NCBI GenBank assembly: GCA_900175165.2
Contig: FWWN02000285.1
Coordinates: 65,953-129,952 of the forward strand
DNA length: 64,000 nucleotides
Direction of reading: 5' to 3'
Source of the DNA: Rhizomucor pusillus
Taxonomy: Eukaryota; Mucoromycota; Mucoromycetes; Mucorales; Lichtheimiaceae
Under the pieces are notes generated by a model. That model had not been told where the DNA came from and did not search any database. It saw only the letters and a list, made by a program, of their open reading frames with translations. Position numbers and translations under genes: made by a program. Positions 23,065 through 33,856 of the stretch are shown in pieces (position 1 is the stretch's first letter; every line of letters starts with the position of its first letter).

Positions 23065-23777
23065 ATGCGAGCCTACGTTTACGACCTCACCGACGCCGAT
23101 CAGCGAGAATTGCACGACAGTGGCGTTGAAAAGACCGTCGAGGATTTGAAGAGAATTGGTGTGCTGTACTGGCGATTCGACGGCGACGACGCTCTCGATC
23201 GTCTGGATCAGTTGGCCGCCGAGCGCCAATACAAGAACCGCGACCAGGCAAGCCTCATTATGGGAAGAGGAAGGCTTACGACGAAGCTGACCAAAACTTT
23301 TATCAGATTGTGGTATCTCCCGAAGCCATGGGTGAAGTGTACGAGAGCAAGGTCAAGATGTTCTTTGACGAGTAAGAAAAACAATGCAACGATCATTCCT
23401 CCAGTAACAATATCTTTAACCGATACATTCCAACTAGACACTTGCACGAAGACGAAGAAATCCGATTCGTGCTCGATGGTTCAGGTTTCTTTGATGTGCG
23501 CGACCAAGATGATGTGTGGGTCCGCATCCACGTCGAGAAGGGAGACATGCTTATCTTGCCTGCTGGCATTTACCACCGATTCACAACGGACACAAAGAAC
23601 TACATCAAGGCCATGCGCCTCTTCAAGGACGAGCCCGTCTGGACTCCCATCAACCGTGAGTGCCAACTGCTAAGATCAAACGATTTGTATTCTCATTTTA
23701 AAGCTTTTCTTCAAGGTCCCTTGGCAGACGACAACAAGTACCGTGCAGAGTATCTCAAGGCAATCAGTGCTCAGTAA
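23065..23777 (+). CDS. ADI1: Acireductone dioxygenase (methionine salvage)
   Basis: It oxidises acireductone to the keto acid precursor of methionine in the 5'-methylthioadenosine cycle. Exons 23065-23247, 23307-23371, 23438-23655 and 23716-23777 sum to 528 nt (175 residues). It begins [20 protein letters not shown]. The cupin metal ligands are the two His and the Glu of [10 protein letters not shown] and the His of GIYHRF; the [10 protein letters not shown] and [10 protein letters not shown] blocks are also typical. The first intron (23248-23306) starts with GC rather than GT and has a good branch-like CTGAC near its 3' end. With no splice at this site the frame runs into unrelated residues, so the GC-AG intron is well supported. 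The family can be soluble in cytosol and nucleus. Confidence 0.94.
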
Positions 23778-23935
23778 AACATACGTGTGTAATAGTGGAT
23801 GTTTATACCAATCATTTGTCTCTCTACGAGCACGCAATAAAAATCTCAGGTTGCGTGAGACAATTTTACTTATACGATAGAAGAGAAAAAGAGTAATAGT
23901 ATGAATTGTGTGTTGTGTTTTACAAGTAAAAATCT

Positions 23936-26900
23936 TTAGTCACTGCCATCCAAGTACTGGATTTCATCGTACTTTGCGCCTTCCCATGCGTTACTTGAAG
24001 CGAGTTCCTTTCTTCGCTTCAAATGCGCGAGCGTGGCGCGGAAGTGTCGATGTACATATTCTGCAACGTGTCCTTGATGTTCCACCAACGACGACGAGTT
24101 TGAGGAAGGTGGATGCTGGTCGGGACTGTCCATGTTGCTCAGGTTGGTGTTGATCAAGTCAATGAGTCCATTCAGGTACTTGGAAGTAACCTATTTGCAC
24201 GGATATTAATTTCTGTAACTTTCAATCGTTATCATCTCTTGATTTTGGCACATACCTCTTCGTTGCCTCGCTCAAAGTAATAGATATACTGGTTGAGAAT
24301 CTCAACAAATAATTCAACGTTGGTTGCAGCGTCCATGCAGCTGTCAGCGATCTTGAGTGCCTTCTGTAAGCACTCGAGGGCACGCTTGCCATTTCTGTAC
24401 AACGTAGCCGGATCTTCGTTCTCTGAGCGCTCTGTCATCCACCACAAGTGGGAGGAAAGGTATACGGCTCGGCACTGGTCTGGTTTCTTTAGCAGCTTGG
24501 CTCCGTGAAGCGCAGCCTTGGTAATAAGTGTGTCGTAGTTGTCGGGCGAGAACACACGAGTCTGCTGAAGAGCACCGATAATGCACGTAATAGCCTGGAA
24601 CTGTGCTCTAGATTCTGAAATTGCATCTTCGTAGATAGTGAAAGCTTCCACAAAGAATTCGTATGCAATCTCTTCAAATCCGCCCTCGTCTGCACTCTGG
24701 CCAGCCATCAAAAACAGGCGAAGACAAAGATCAGCGCATTCGCATTTGTGTTGCAAGAGCGAAATAACTTGATGAATGAATCTGAAAAGAGTCGACGTTT
24801 TCTTCTCCCATATCTCGTCCTTCTCCGTTTGTGCCTTGTATCGTCGTGCTAGCTTGACAGCTGAAACAACCAGTGGCGGGAACGTGTATCTAATGCGGTC
24901 ACCACCTTCGCCCAGTTGTTTCCGGGCAGTTGATAGCAACTGTCCATTGTTTTAGGAACAGGTATGTAATTTAGCCATTGATGTTTAGAACATACCAAGA
25001 ATTGGGTATCTTCGTTTTCGGAGCGCAGCAAATGGATCATCTTGGCGATCCATCCCTGTTCCTCAATAAACTCTTCATCTTCGATACTTGTGAACTCCGG
25101 TTTACGTCCACGGCCGTACATGGGAGATGCAGAGGTGGTTGTCGCAACTGGGGCATCCTTTTGATCACGCAAAAGCACATCGCATAGCTCGAAAACACCG
25201 TGGACGTCCTCCGGCGCACCGATAATGGTCTCGTTTTTCAAAACGCTGGATACTACCGCGTGTGCAACAGCTCGTCTAGTGTTGAATGGCTGGAGAGCAA
25301 GTAGAGGCTGGTAATTTTCTAGGACCAACAGGGTGAGCACAGAGGCATAGTGCTGGATAGGAGCAAGGAGAAGAGATAATAAGCTGGCTTCCGTTGCCTT
25401 GGAGTGAAGGTCGGGTGAATCGGCATATTCCACCATCTTTTCCTTTGCATACGCGAGGATTTTGTCAACATAGTCTAGCTTCTCAGGATAGCAAGAAAGT
25501 GACAGATTGACAAGAGATACAAGCAACGCTGTCAAGTCTTGTATAGAGAGATCTGGGCGTGCCTATTCAAACAGTCAATAAGCAAAGACATTTCTTCTTT
25601 TCATATACAAACTTTCCAAATTACCTTGACTAATTCAACTATTTGTGTCCAGAAAACTGCAAACAATTCAACGTCCTCAGGAATACCACGTACTTTCTTG
25701 ACCGACTCTTCCTGAAGAACGTCCTTTTCGTTCCTAGATTCTGCCTCCTTGGGCTGTTCAGCAGAAGGTTCGGTCTCTTGCTCTTTGTCCTCTTGTCCTT
25801 CTTCAGTTACGTTCTCATTCTCTGCTTCTCCGTTGACCTCAGCCTTTGCTTCTTCTTCTTCTTCCTCCTTCACGGCAGTTTCTTCTTGCTGCTCTGGTTC
25901 GTCGCCGGCTGCTTGCTTCTTCTTCTCGGCAGCTGCGCGGCGCACAGCTTCTTCCTGTCGTCGCTTTTCTTCCTCTGGCGTCTCGGTATCTGCTTCTCGC
26001 GCGGCATAGGCGGCCAAGCGATCGATCAAGGCAATGATGATGGATTTGACGTTGACTTTTGGGTGGAGCTGCGCGGTAGCAGACAAGAAAGGCTGAAGAG
26101 TGCGAAGATGGAATTCATCTGGGAATACCTACAGTGTATTGTTATACCCACTGTCAGTGAAAAGTCGTATGACCCATTGGCTTATTCTATGTCTTTACCT
26201 GGATAATGACTTCCATCAAGTATTCTTGAGCAATGACATCTCGGCAGCTCACAACCTGGTCCAGAATTCCCGGAAGAATATGCTGCAAGATAGTAGAATA
26301 TATACATTCAATTTTGTGAACATTCATACTTCAGTTCATAACTTATTACCGTCTGATATGTTGCAAGATCAACGCCTTCCAGCTGGCTCAAACGCACAAG
26401 GTTGGTACCAACGAGAATACGCAATTCTCGGCGTTCGGCTTCTCTCTTTTCGCGGTCACGAGAGTGACCTTGATGCTGCAAACGGACCCAGAGTTTGTTC
26501 ATCTCGGTAAAATTGGTAAGAACAAACTGAATGGATTCTTGCACATTTCCTTCCGGTCTATTATTTTTATGTTAGATCTCTTGGACGAACAATAACAACG
26601 ACTAGTTAGACGCATACCCTTTGCTGTCGCCTTCTGGCAAGTAGTCTCTAGTTAGACCAGAAAGGTAGTGGCGAAGAAAGAGACCTCTAACAGGGTGCTG
26701 TACACCACGCGACATTTCCATCATATCTCTCATAATCTCACGCACAGGAGCATCGGGCATGCTCATATACGCAGCACCGACGGTAATCATCAAATACAGA
26801 CGTGGCACAATGTTGCCTGCATACTGCACTAATTCATACAGATCCGCCAAATGGTGACGACCAGATTGATGGGCTTCCGTCAGATAAATAGTCAAGTGTC

Positions 26901-27266
26901 GAAGAGCATCGAAAATAGCCATATCTATCGAGCGGGTCAGGAACATGGCGGCGGCGGGTATCTCTATATATATTTCTTGGCCTTCCACATACACAGTTCG
27001 TAGTAGTTCTTGGGGGTCAGCGCAGAAGTTCGTAGCTCGGCGAGCATGTTTGAGCAGTGTTTCAGACCGTCCATGAGTCGATTGTTGTCCTAAGCGTACA
27101 TCAGTTATTTTTCGCGCCCAGAGTCAGAGCTGAGCAGACATAATCAGGCGTGTTACCAAGCATTTCTTCATTTGATGAGCCTGGACTTTGACCACATTGA
27201 GGACTTCATCGAGAAGTCTGTTCTGGTCTTCCAGAGGTGCAGGGCTATTTGGTGCAAAACTCATTC
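23936..27266 (-). CDS. VPS35: Vacuolar protein sorting protein 35 (retromer core)
   Basis: A multi-exon gene from the ATG at 27266 ([20 protein letters not shown]) to the TAA at 23936. It is the alpha-solenoid cargo-recognition subunit of retromer on endosomes, partner of VPS26 and VPS29. Landmarks are [12 protein letters not shown] in helix 1, the conserved [15 protein letters not shown] motif that contacts RAB7/VPS26, [14 protein letters not shown] spacing, RFTEPPLV-equivalent [38 protein letters not shown] and [19 protein letters not shown]. Compared with animal VPS35 it carries a roughly 110-residue Glu/Lys-rich insert between the [16 protein letters not shown] region and [13 protein letters not shown], a position where many fungal orthologues are also expanded. 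SPT4 ends only 178 bp upstream on the same strand. Confidence 0.95.
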
Positions 27267-27444
27267 CCGGATTTCAGTGGAAAGGGAAACAGACCTTCTC
27301 TCGGGGCGGAGGTCCACTCGCAATGGAAAGTTGGCAATGCACGTAGTCGGCAAAACCCCGCCAAAACGTCATTGAAACAATTGTGTGTATACATTTTATA
27401 CAAAACGATGCTGTTGATGATCACAAATGATGATAACCATGATG

Positions 27445-27976
27445 CTAATCTTTAACGCTACCATCTCGTGGCCTATATTTATGTCCTCTTCTTTCCAGTT
27501 CATCTTCTATCTCTTCTGGTATCTGTCCATACACGCGTATTGCATAGATGCCTTTTTGGTACGTTTCTGGATCATGCCACGAACATGTCAGTAAAGCTCC
27601 AAATTGCCAAACAATTTAAGGATATCATACCTATCCGTTGCCACCGTGCCACCCAGCTTTCGTTTGGCTGCATCATTGCCACCATCCTGTAACATCGATT
27701 TATCAGTTATCCACAGCGTTCGGTTGCACCGTCAACAATCTTTACCCTTCAAACTTGGACGAAGTGCATTCGTTCACTCGCTCTGGAAATGACCGTAATC
27801 TCAAGATGCTCTCGCAGTTGGCGCAACCATTGGTACGGAACTGCGAAGCTGTCTACAATCGCAAAGTGTAAAGATTGACATTGATCGTCGTTCCAGTCGC
27901 AGAATCATACCTGTATTAAAGAGCAGATCATGCATGCTCGCAGCTGCTTCTTTTCTGTTGGTAAGATATCTGCCAT
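27445..27976 (-). CDS. SPT4: Transcription elongation factor SPT4
   Basis: Four short exons (27976-27911, 27852-27746, 27686-27631, 27566-27445) total 351 nt and encode 116 residues. Every junction is GT-AG and in frame. The zinc-binding domain is ACMICSLIQ joined to [14 protein letters not shown], giving the CxxC...CxxC pattern. The core then shows [28 protein letters not shown] and [16 protein letters not shown], and it ends RPRDGSVKD, close to animal and fungal SPT4. It forms DSIF with SPT5 and promotes elongation by RNA polymerase II. Because no exon exceeds about 41 codons, the gene is invisible to long-ORF searches. It sits between VPS35 and the Zn2Cys6 gene, all on the minus strand. 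Confidence 0.94.
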
Positions 27977-28302
27977 GGCAGTTGTGGATTTAAGTTTTGG
28001 AAATGTAAAGGGAAGGAAGGTGAAGCCCCTCTTTTGGCAGGACTTGGCTGAGATTCTCTCTCGTTCGCAGATTCCCAAATTCGATTTGTGCATTCGACAA
28101 TTCCAAGTCTCCAATCGACTGCAAGCATACAATGTGTGAATCTTTGGTCAATTGATCCGCTGGAATAGATAATAATTATTGAAAGTTACAGAGCGTTGCA
28201 GATGAAATAATCTTTTAAATTGGACAAAAATGTAAATATACAACATATAACAGAGACAAATGTAAAGTGAGAAAAAGCGTAAAATGGAATGGTTTAAGAT
28301 GG

Positions 28303-30912
28303 CTACGCCGATGGTGGTTGCATATTGCTTGTGGAATACGCATAGTCCCATCGCTGAGTATCCTGCATCGAAGCAGCTTGACTACCAGGTGGGTTAAAAC
28401 CATTGTTTAACTGGCTGTTAGGCTGAAGACGTGTGAGAGATTGCATAGTAGCTGCCAGATTTGCAGCGTTATCACCAATGTTCCAATCTGTACAGGACAC
28501 ACCGTCGCACGTTGACAGAGACAAGTCGGCTAAAGGCACATTTCGATTCATGCATGAAGACTGCGAAGGCTCAATCCTCTGTCCTGATAAATCAGTCAAG
28601 ACGTAATTGGATGTTTGCATAGGTGTAGTTCCTGCAAGCCAGGACGCATCTTGAAGCGTAGTTGTCGAACCGGCTGATGACGGAGGAGTCAAACTGCTTT
28701 TCGGTTGTTGTTGCTGCTGCTGCTCCTTTCCTGGAGGAAGTCGACTCTGTCTGCGGAACATGTTGCCATGCATAGCATAAAGATCACGAATCATGAAGTA
28801 GAGTTTGTCCGCCATAGCCCAGTATGGGCGCATAGCTTGTAACATTGCAAAATGTTCAGATAATGCGTATCTAGCTTTTTGTGCTTCTGCAGGTTTGGCA
28901 AAGTAGGCATTGTTGATCGCCACAGTTGCCACTGTGTATGTAAGATAGGTTGAGAAGGGTGGTATAAGCGAAATATCGTTCTTTATGTACGACACTGTTT
29001 CGGTGACCTTATCAACGGCTCTCAAGCATTTCTGAGCGCTGGCGTCGATTAAAGCTTTCTGTTGCGGGTCAATCCCTTGTTCGCTCTCTGCCCAAGCATC
29101 GGCAATAGCAAGTGATGGACGATGCAGAAGAGCGCTGAGCGTGCTCGAAAGCATATGAATCTATCAGAATTTTAGTATTATTCATTTCTTCTCTTATTTA
29201 TGTAGACTACTCACCAGAAGAAAACGTTGACCCAAAAACTGGGCCGTGTCACCCTGTGCCGACTTGAAAGTTTCAAAGTTTGATGGTGTATCCTTCAGAT
29301 GATTCGGTAAATTTTCTTGCCATGCATCGATTTCTCGATCCAGCTTTGCACAAACGGAATCTGGCTGATATGCAGTTGCAGATTTTGGTTTTCGGTTTCC
29401 ACGATTGATAAAGATAGTCACTCGTCCCATAATTGCAATCCCCTGGCACATTACAGCATAGCTGCTAAGGGGTGTGTGCAATGTATCTTCGTTGCGAGCT
29501 TGTATTGTTACAGAGACCATAGGTCCTTGCTGTGTTTTTTCATGCTTCATTATGGCCATCCGGCTACCATCCAGAGTTTCTGTATAGAATCGATCTACTA
29601 TCGCACCGGTATCTTCAGAAGGATAAAATAAGTCGCAATCTTCTTCGTGTAATATTGGCGGTCTTGCGGTTGAAGCGCTCAAAAATCTATCAACCGACAT
29701 AAATACCAAATATCCACCCAATTTGCTCCCAGAAGACAGCCTTCTTACTTGTCCAATGTAAACACGACCCAAAATGTTCTACGTTGAACCTCCTGTTCCA
29801 CCCATTGCTGTAATGGTATAGGTTTAACAGGTTCGTCCTCAAATAGTGGATCGCGGTGAATCCCTAGCTCCAAAACCATCCTAATTAAATTAGTCAAGTG
29901 ATTTGAGATGAGGCGAAGATTCCACGCTTACCGTGCTGCCATGCCAATATACATCCACGTTCTGTTGCGATGACTGTGAGCTTGTGCTTATTCTAATCTC
30001 AGGCTTTCAGATCGACACTTTACCTTGGTCCTCGAGCACATCCAAACTCATGAAGGGCTAATAGTACTAATCCTTGGATATTGGCTAGGCTAGGTGTATC
30101 AATGACTTGAAGTAGCATCTCTCTAGCCTTTGATGCGTATTTCTCTCCAGAGTACCAAGGAGGATCGGTACGTATATCTTGTCTGTTAGAATATCTTGCA
30201 GTAACAGCCATAAGGGCGAGGAGCACGAAATCTGGTACTTGTCGATTGCTCACATCTTGGAGCATATTACAGCGATCGAACAACGGAGCGTAACTGTATA
30301 TATGCTTGAAAAATAGTTGGAGCAAGTGTAATTGGATCTCTAGAGGCGGCAATGGACTCATATCGTCTGTCATTTTGGAGGATATGAAAGATGACGAACT
30401 GGATGGCATGCTGCTACTTGAAGTGTATGACTGCGCAGACGCCATTGTCGACGTAGTTTGACTGATAGGCGATTGTTGCAGCTGCTGCTGCTGTTGCTGT
30501 TGCTGCTGCTTTTGCTGCTGCTGCGGTCGCTCCAGTTGACTATCGGGGCTGTAGGGCGCAGGAGAAGAAAGCGTCTTTTCAGCAGCAGTTTGAATGAGCA
30601 TCCTTTCCATTTTATCTAGTCTTTTCTCAAGCATTTCAATATATCCTTGTCTTGGACCGCGCTTTTTGACGTTTGGGTTGTAGGTGCATTGACGATTCGC
30701 TTTGAGGCAATTGGCACAGCTTGGTCTGCCTCCGTCGCATTTCACCTATAGATCAGAAAACTGTCAATCGAATGCTGACAGCAAGGCTCCTGAGGCTGAA
30801 AAGCACGGACCTTCTTCCTGCGGCAAACGTCGCAAGCTTGGGCCAAGCGTTTCCGCTTAGCATCGTGCATGGCGTCGTCGGCGCGGGGGTCAGAATGGCC
30901 GGCGTGATCCAT
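28303..30912 (-). CDS. Zn2Cys6 transcription factor with fungal_trans domain
   Basis: The start is the ATG at 30912 (MDHAGHSDPRADDAMHDAKR). The binuclear zinc cluster is split by an intron: QACDVCRRKK then VKCDGGRPSCANCLKANRQC, giving six cysteines with the usual spacing. A basic linker and coiled coil (GYIEMLEKRLDKMERML) follow, suggesting dimer formation. Next comes a Gln run (about 30480-30530), then the fungal transcription factor domain (LPPLEIQLHLLQLFFKHIY; FVLLALMAVTARYS). The C-terminal exon (28303-29154) is rich in Ser and Asn and low in order. Several short introns lie at 29155-29193 and 29773-30020. The family regulates metabolic genes; the target is unknown. Confidence 0.9.
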
Positions 30913-31426
30913 GAGCGGGAAAGATAGAGGAAGGGACTTGTTGTCAAGAGTATGTTTCGGATAAAAAAGGAAAGAAGGGTTGCGTGTACCAGGCCCAAAC
31001 AGTTTGCATGTCGCAGCAGCAATAGCTCGGCGGTGACCCCGCACCCATCCATTGCCCAATTCTCTTCCGCACATAATTCGGCAACGCCGCCGTGCTACTG
31101 GTATGACGCACACGAAAATAATGATAATGAGCAGTCTTGATCATTCCATCAGATAACCAGTCACGACAAAAATATCCATGGAGGATAGGCGATTTGCCTT
31201 GTTACATTATGACTCGAAACACGTTCTTATCGCGGGTGCTTAGTAATTCACTGCATTGCTTAATCCCTTGATTTGTCAACCTCGACGCCACCACCACCGA
31301 GCTGACTTAACTTTCAGATGAGGCTCAGTGCGCGCCTATTCGGAGGCTGCTCGGATCGTGTACCTACCCTCACCTTTTTCTCGCCCCGCACGGATGCGTT
31401 TGTTAGCAGCCGCACTCGCCTTTAAA
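30913..31426. promoter_or_regulatory. Divergent intergenic region (Zn2Cys6 gene / HAD gene)
   Basis: A 514-bp region between divergent start codons that must hold both promoters. No additional coding sequence is supported. Confidence 0.4.
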
Positions 31427-32269
31427 ATGGCGCTGCGTCCCATCGTCCTTGTCGACTTTGATCAGACAATCACCAAGGTCGATACAACTTCGCTGCTCGG
31501 TCAGTTCGGTCTGGACCAGCACAACAGCTCATTACCATGGTCGTACTTTGTCGACGCATACATGGACGACTACAACAAGCGCGAGGCGACTTTGCCGCAT
31601 AACCTGACGTTTGAGCAGCGGATCGATGCCTTCCGTCCCGTCGAGAAAGCATCCCTGGATCGCATCAACGAAAAGCATGTTTTCCAGAATTTGACACGCG
31701 AGCAAATTTTCGAAAAGGGCAAGCAAATGGGCCCTAATTTTCTGCAGCCGAATGTCTTGGAGGGTTTGAAAGAGGCACATGACCTCGCTATTGTATCTGT
31801 GAACTGGTCAAAGGATTGGATCCTTGGTGCTCTCGCGCCGTTAAACTTGTCTCGCAAACAAATATACTGCAACGATCTGGTGTTGGATGATCGCGGATTG
31901 ACTACGGGTGAGATCACAGCAGAGTTACTTACAGCTGTCGATAAAAAACGACAAGTTTCAAAAATACTGCAACACTATCCCGAAAAAAGACCTACAGTTT
32001 ACATTGGCGATTCCTCAGGCGATGTACTAACTCTTGGTAAGGTTGATAGCTTGAAAACTCATCTTGGAATGTGGCTGACACGATCACTCAAAGTGCAAGC
32101 GGATGTTGGAGTAATTATTGGCAACAACACTGGACTTATTCAACAGTTACAGGATGAATTCAACTACAATGTCACTAAGGGAATACCTTCGAAGAGGGCA
32201 GAAAAGCATGTCTATCAAGTGGATGGCTGGGACGAGATCATCGCAAGCGGAATTCTAAAGTCTCTGTGA
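31427..32269 (+). CDS. HAD-superfamily phosphatase (Cto1/YCR015C-like)
   Basis: A single-exon gene. HAD motif I is VDFDQTIT (nucleophile Asp and acid/base Asp), motif II is the Ser in IVSVNWSKDW, and the acidic motif IV is YIGDSSGDVLTL. The sequence of motifs and the roughly 280-residue length fit the fungal Cto1 group of HAD hydrolases, whose substrate is not known. I chose the ATG at 31427 (AAAATGG context); an in-frame ATG at 31394 would add MRLLAAALAFK, possibly a targeting peptide. The downstream LIM gene is convergent and ends about 60 bp away. Confidence 0.8.
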   Translation: MALRPIVLVDFDQTITKVDTTSLLGQFGLDQHNSSLPWSYFVDAYMDDYNKREATLPHNLTFEQRIDAFRPVEKASLDRINEKHVFQNLTREQIFEKGKQMGPNFLQPNVLEGLKEAHDLAIVSVNWSKDWILGALAPLNLSRKQIYCNDLVLDDRGLTTGEITAELLTAVDKKRQVSKILQHYPEKRPTVYIGDSSGDVLTLGKVDSLKTHLGMWLTRSLKVQADVGVIIGNNTGLIQQLQDEFNYNVTKGIPSKRAEKHVYQVDGWDEIIASGILKSL

Positions 32270-32329
32270 TGTTCCTTCCTCTTCTCAATACCACGATTCT
32301 AGAAACGGTAGAAATATACAGCGCTTTAT

Positions 32330-33491
32330 TTATCGGGTGGCTCCTTGCGGTGTCAAAAGGTTGCCATATCCAAAACCCTGTAAAAAGTGTAAAAATGTAC
32401 ATTAGATATGGTTATATCATTGCTAGCAGTAATTCTGATTTGTACCTTGGGACCGAATGACTGTGCATAGCAACCACGGCAATACAAGTCGAAATCCTTG
32501 TCCACCATGTTTGTAGAATTGAGAAGCTTTCCGCACTGACTGCATTTTAAGCAAAATTTGTGGTACTTGTTGCCAGCTCCCATTGCCATTTCTGCGGCAT
32601 ATACAGCTTTGCCGCACTTTGTACATGTGTCATTTTGTATCTGGATGTTGACCTTTTTGGGCACGTAACTAGTGTTAAGGTACGCCGGCTTTGAAGCAGG
32701 CGTTGTCGTCGCTGGCTTTGGTGGTATTGCAGGCTTGGACGACCAGAACGATGTCATTGGTTCTTCTGGTTTGCGTGGTGGTAATGCAGGTGACGAGGAT
32801 GGCTGTTGCGGTCGAGCCGGCAGCGTAGGAGGAGCGGGAGGAGAAGGAGATGTCGACGTTGCTGTTGCTGCTGCTGCTGCTGGAGTAGGAGGCGAACGGT
32901 CGAGTTGTTGCTCTCGTAAGATCTCGTTTGGCATCTTATTTTCTGTGTTTAGAAAAGCTGCACCGGATGCTGCAACAATGATGTTTTAGCAAGAAATGGA
33001 TCTGGCGCGCAAAGTCTCGTGTTTCTTGGCAAACATACCGAATCCATAACCCTTGGGACCCCATTTGCGATTGTAGCATATTTTACAGTAAGCCTATCCA
33101 TTTAACAACTATCAGACTATATTCATGCGGAGGTAAAGCTCTTTATCCATTTACCTCGCCTTGTCTTTCGGTCAGTGTCGTCGAGTCGAGCCGTTTGTTG
33201 CATTCCTGCAGATACAGAGCTTAGCAATGCCTTACTTTTAAGTCTTTGGGTCGCCTTACTTTACAAGTGAGACAGGCACGGTGCCAGGCGCCCCCAGGAC
33301 CGGTTGTCTATTTTCTTTTGTCAGTGTCATTCACTTTGAAAAGCCCAAGACGATCTCGCACCTGCTCGGCCATGTAAACAGCTGTTCAACAAGGCACCGT
33401 TGTTAGTCGCCTTCGCGGTGTGGAATTCATGACAAGAGTCAATACCTTTGTGACATCGTGGACATGAGGGTGCTCCTCCAAAAGCAGGCAT
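32330..33491 (-). CDS. Two-LIM-domain protein (CRP-like)
   Basis: The start is the ATG at 33491 (MPAFGGAPSCPRCHK). LIM1 is spread over several tiny exons: CPRCHKAVYMAEQ, GGAWHRACLTCKEC, and YCKICYNRKWGPKGYGF. A Pro/Ala/Ser/Thr-rich linker of about 90 residues follows, including PPAPPTLPARPQQP-type SH3-ligand sequence. LIM2 is DTCTKCGKAVYAAEM, YHKFCLKCSQCGKLL, YCRGCYAQSFGPK, and the final exon (32330-32377) encodes GFGYGNLLTPQGATR, which completes the KGFGYG hallmark of cysteine-rich LIM proteins. Such proteins bind actin cytoskeleton regulators. All zinc ligands appear present. Confidence 0.92.
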
Positions 33492-33856
33492 TTAGTTATG
33501 TTTACTGTTGTTCGAAAAAGGGAGAATCTTCGGCAGAACTCAAATCACGTTCGGTCTGATGCAACTCCGTTGCATTACAGAAGACTCGAATATCCTCTGT
33601 CCAATAAAACCGAGCCATGCATTTCTGATGGTCTCTTCTTCGGCTGCTTAATATCATCCTTAATAATACTAACTTGGTATCAATGACTGATTATACGAGG
33701 GAGAGAGAGAAAATCGCTATGCAATGCATTTCAAATATGTAATGTAGATAAAGTAATAATAATAGTGCTTTCAATATTTCCATGTCAAATGCAAATTTCT
33801 GTTAAGAACACAGTATTTATCCTGCTGTGAAATGGTATACAAATATTGATTGATAA

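Noticed and set aside
23065..23673. Uninterrupted 202-codon frame starting at the ADI1 ATG
   Set aside because: It runs through the GC-AG intron into the wrong frame; the spliced protein matches the family over its full length.
25643..26206. Plus-strand frame of 187 codons
   Set aside because: It is the antisense of the Glu/Lys-rich VPS35 insert; repetitive GAA/GAG codons keep the opposite strand open.
27468..28139. Plus-strand fragments resembling a secreted LysM-like protein ([12 protein letters not shown])
   Set aside because: The minus strand encodes complete SPT4 with correct splicing across the same bases, so the resemblance is accidental.
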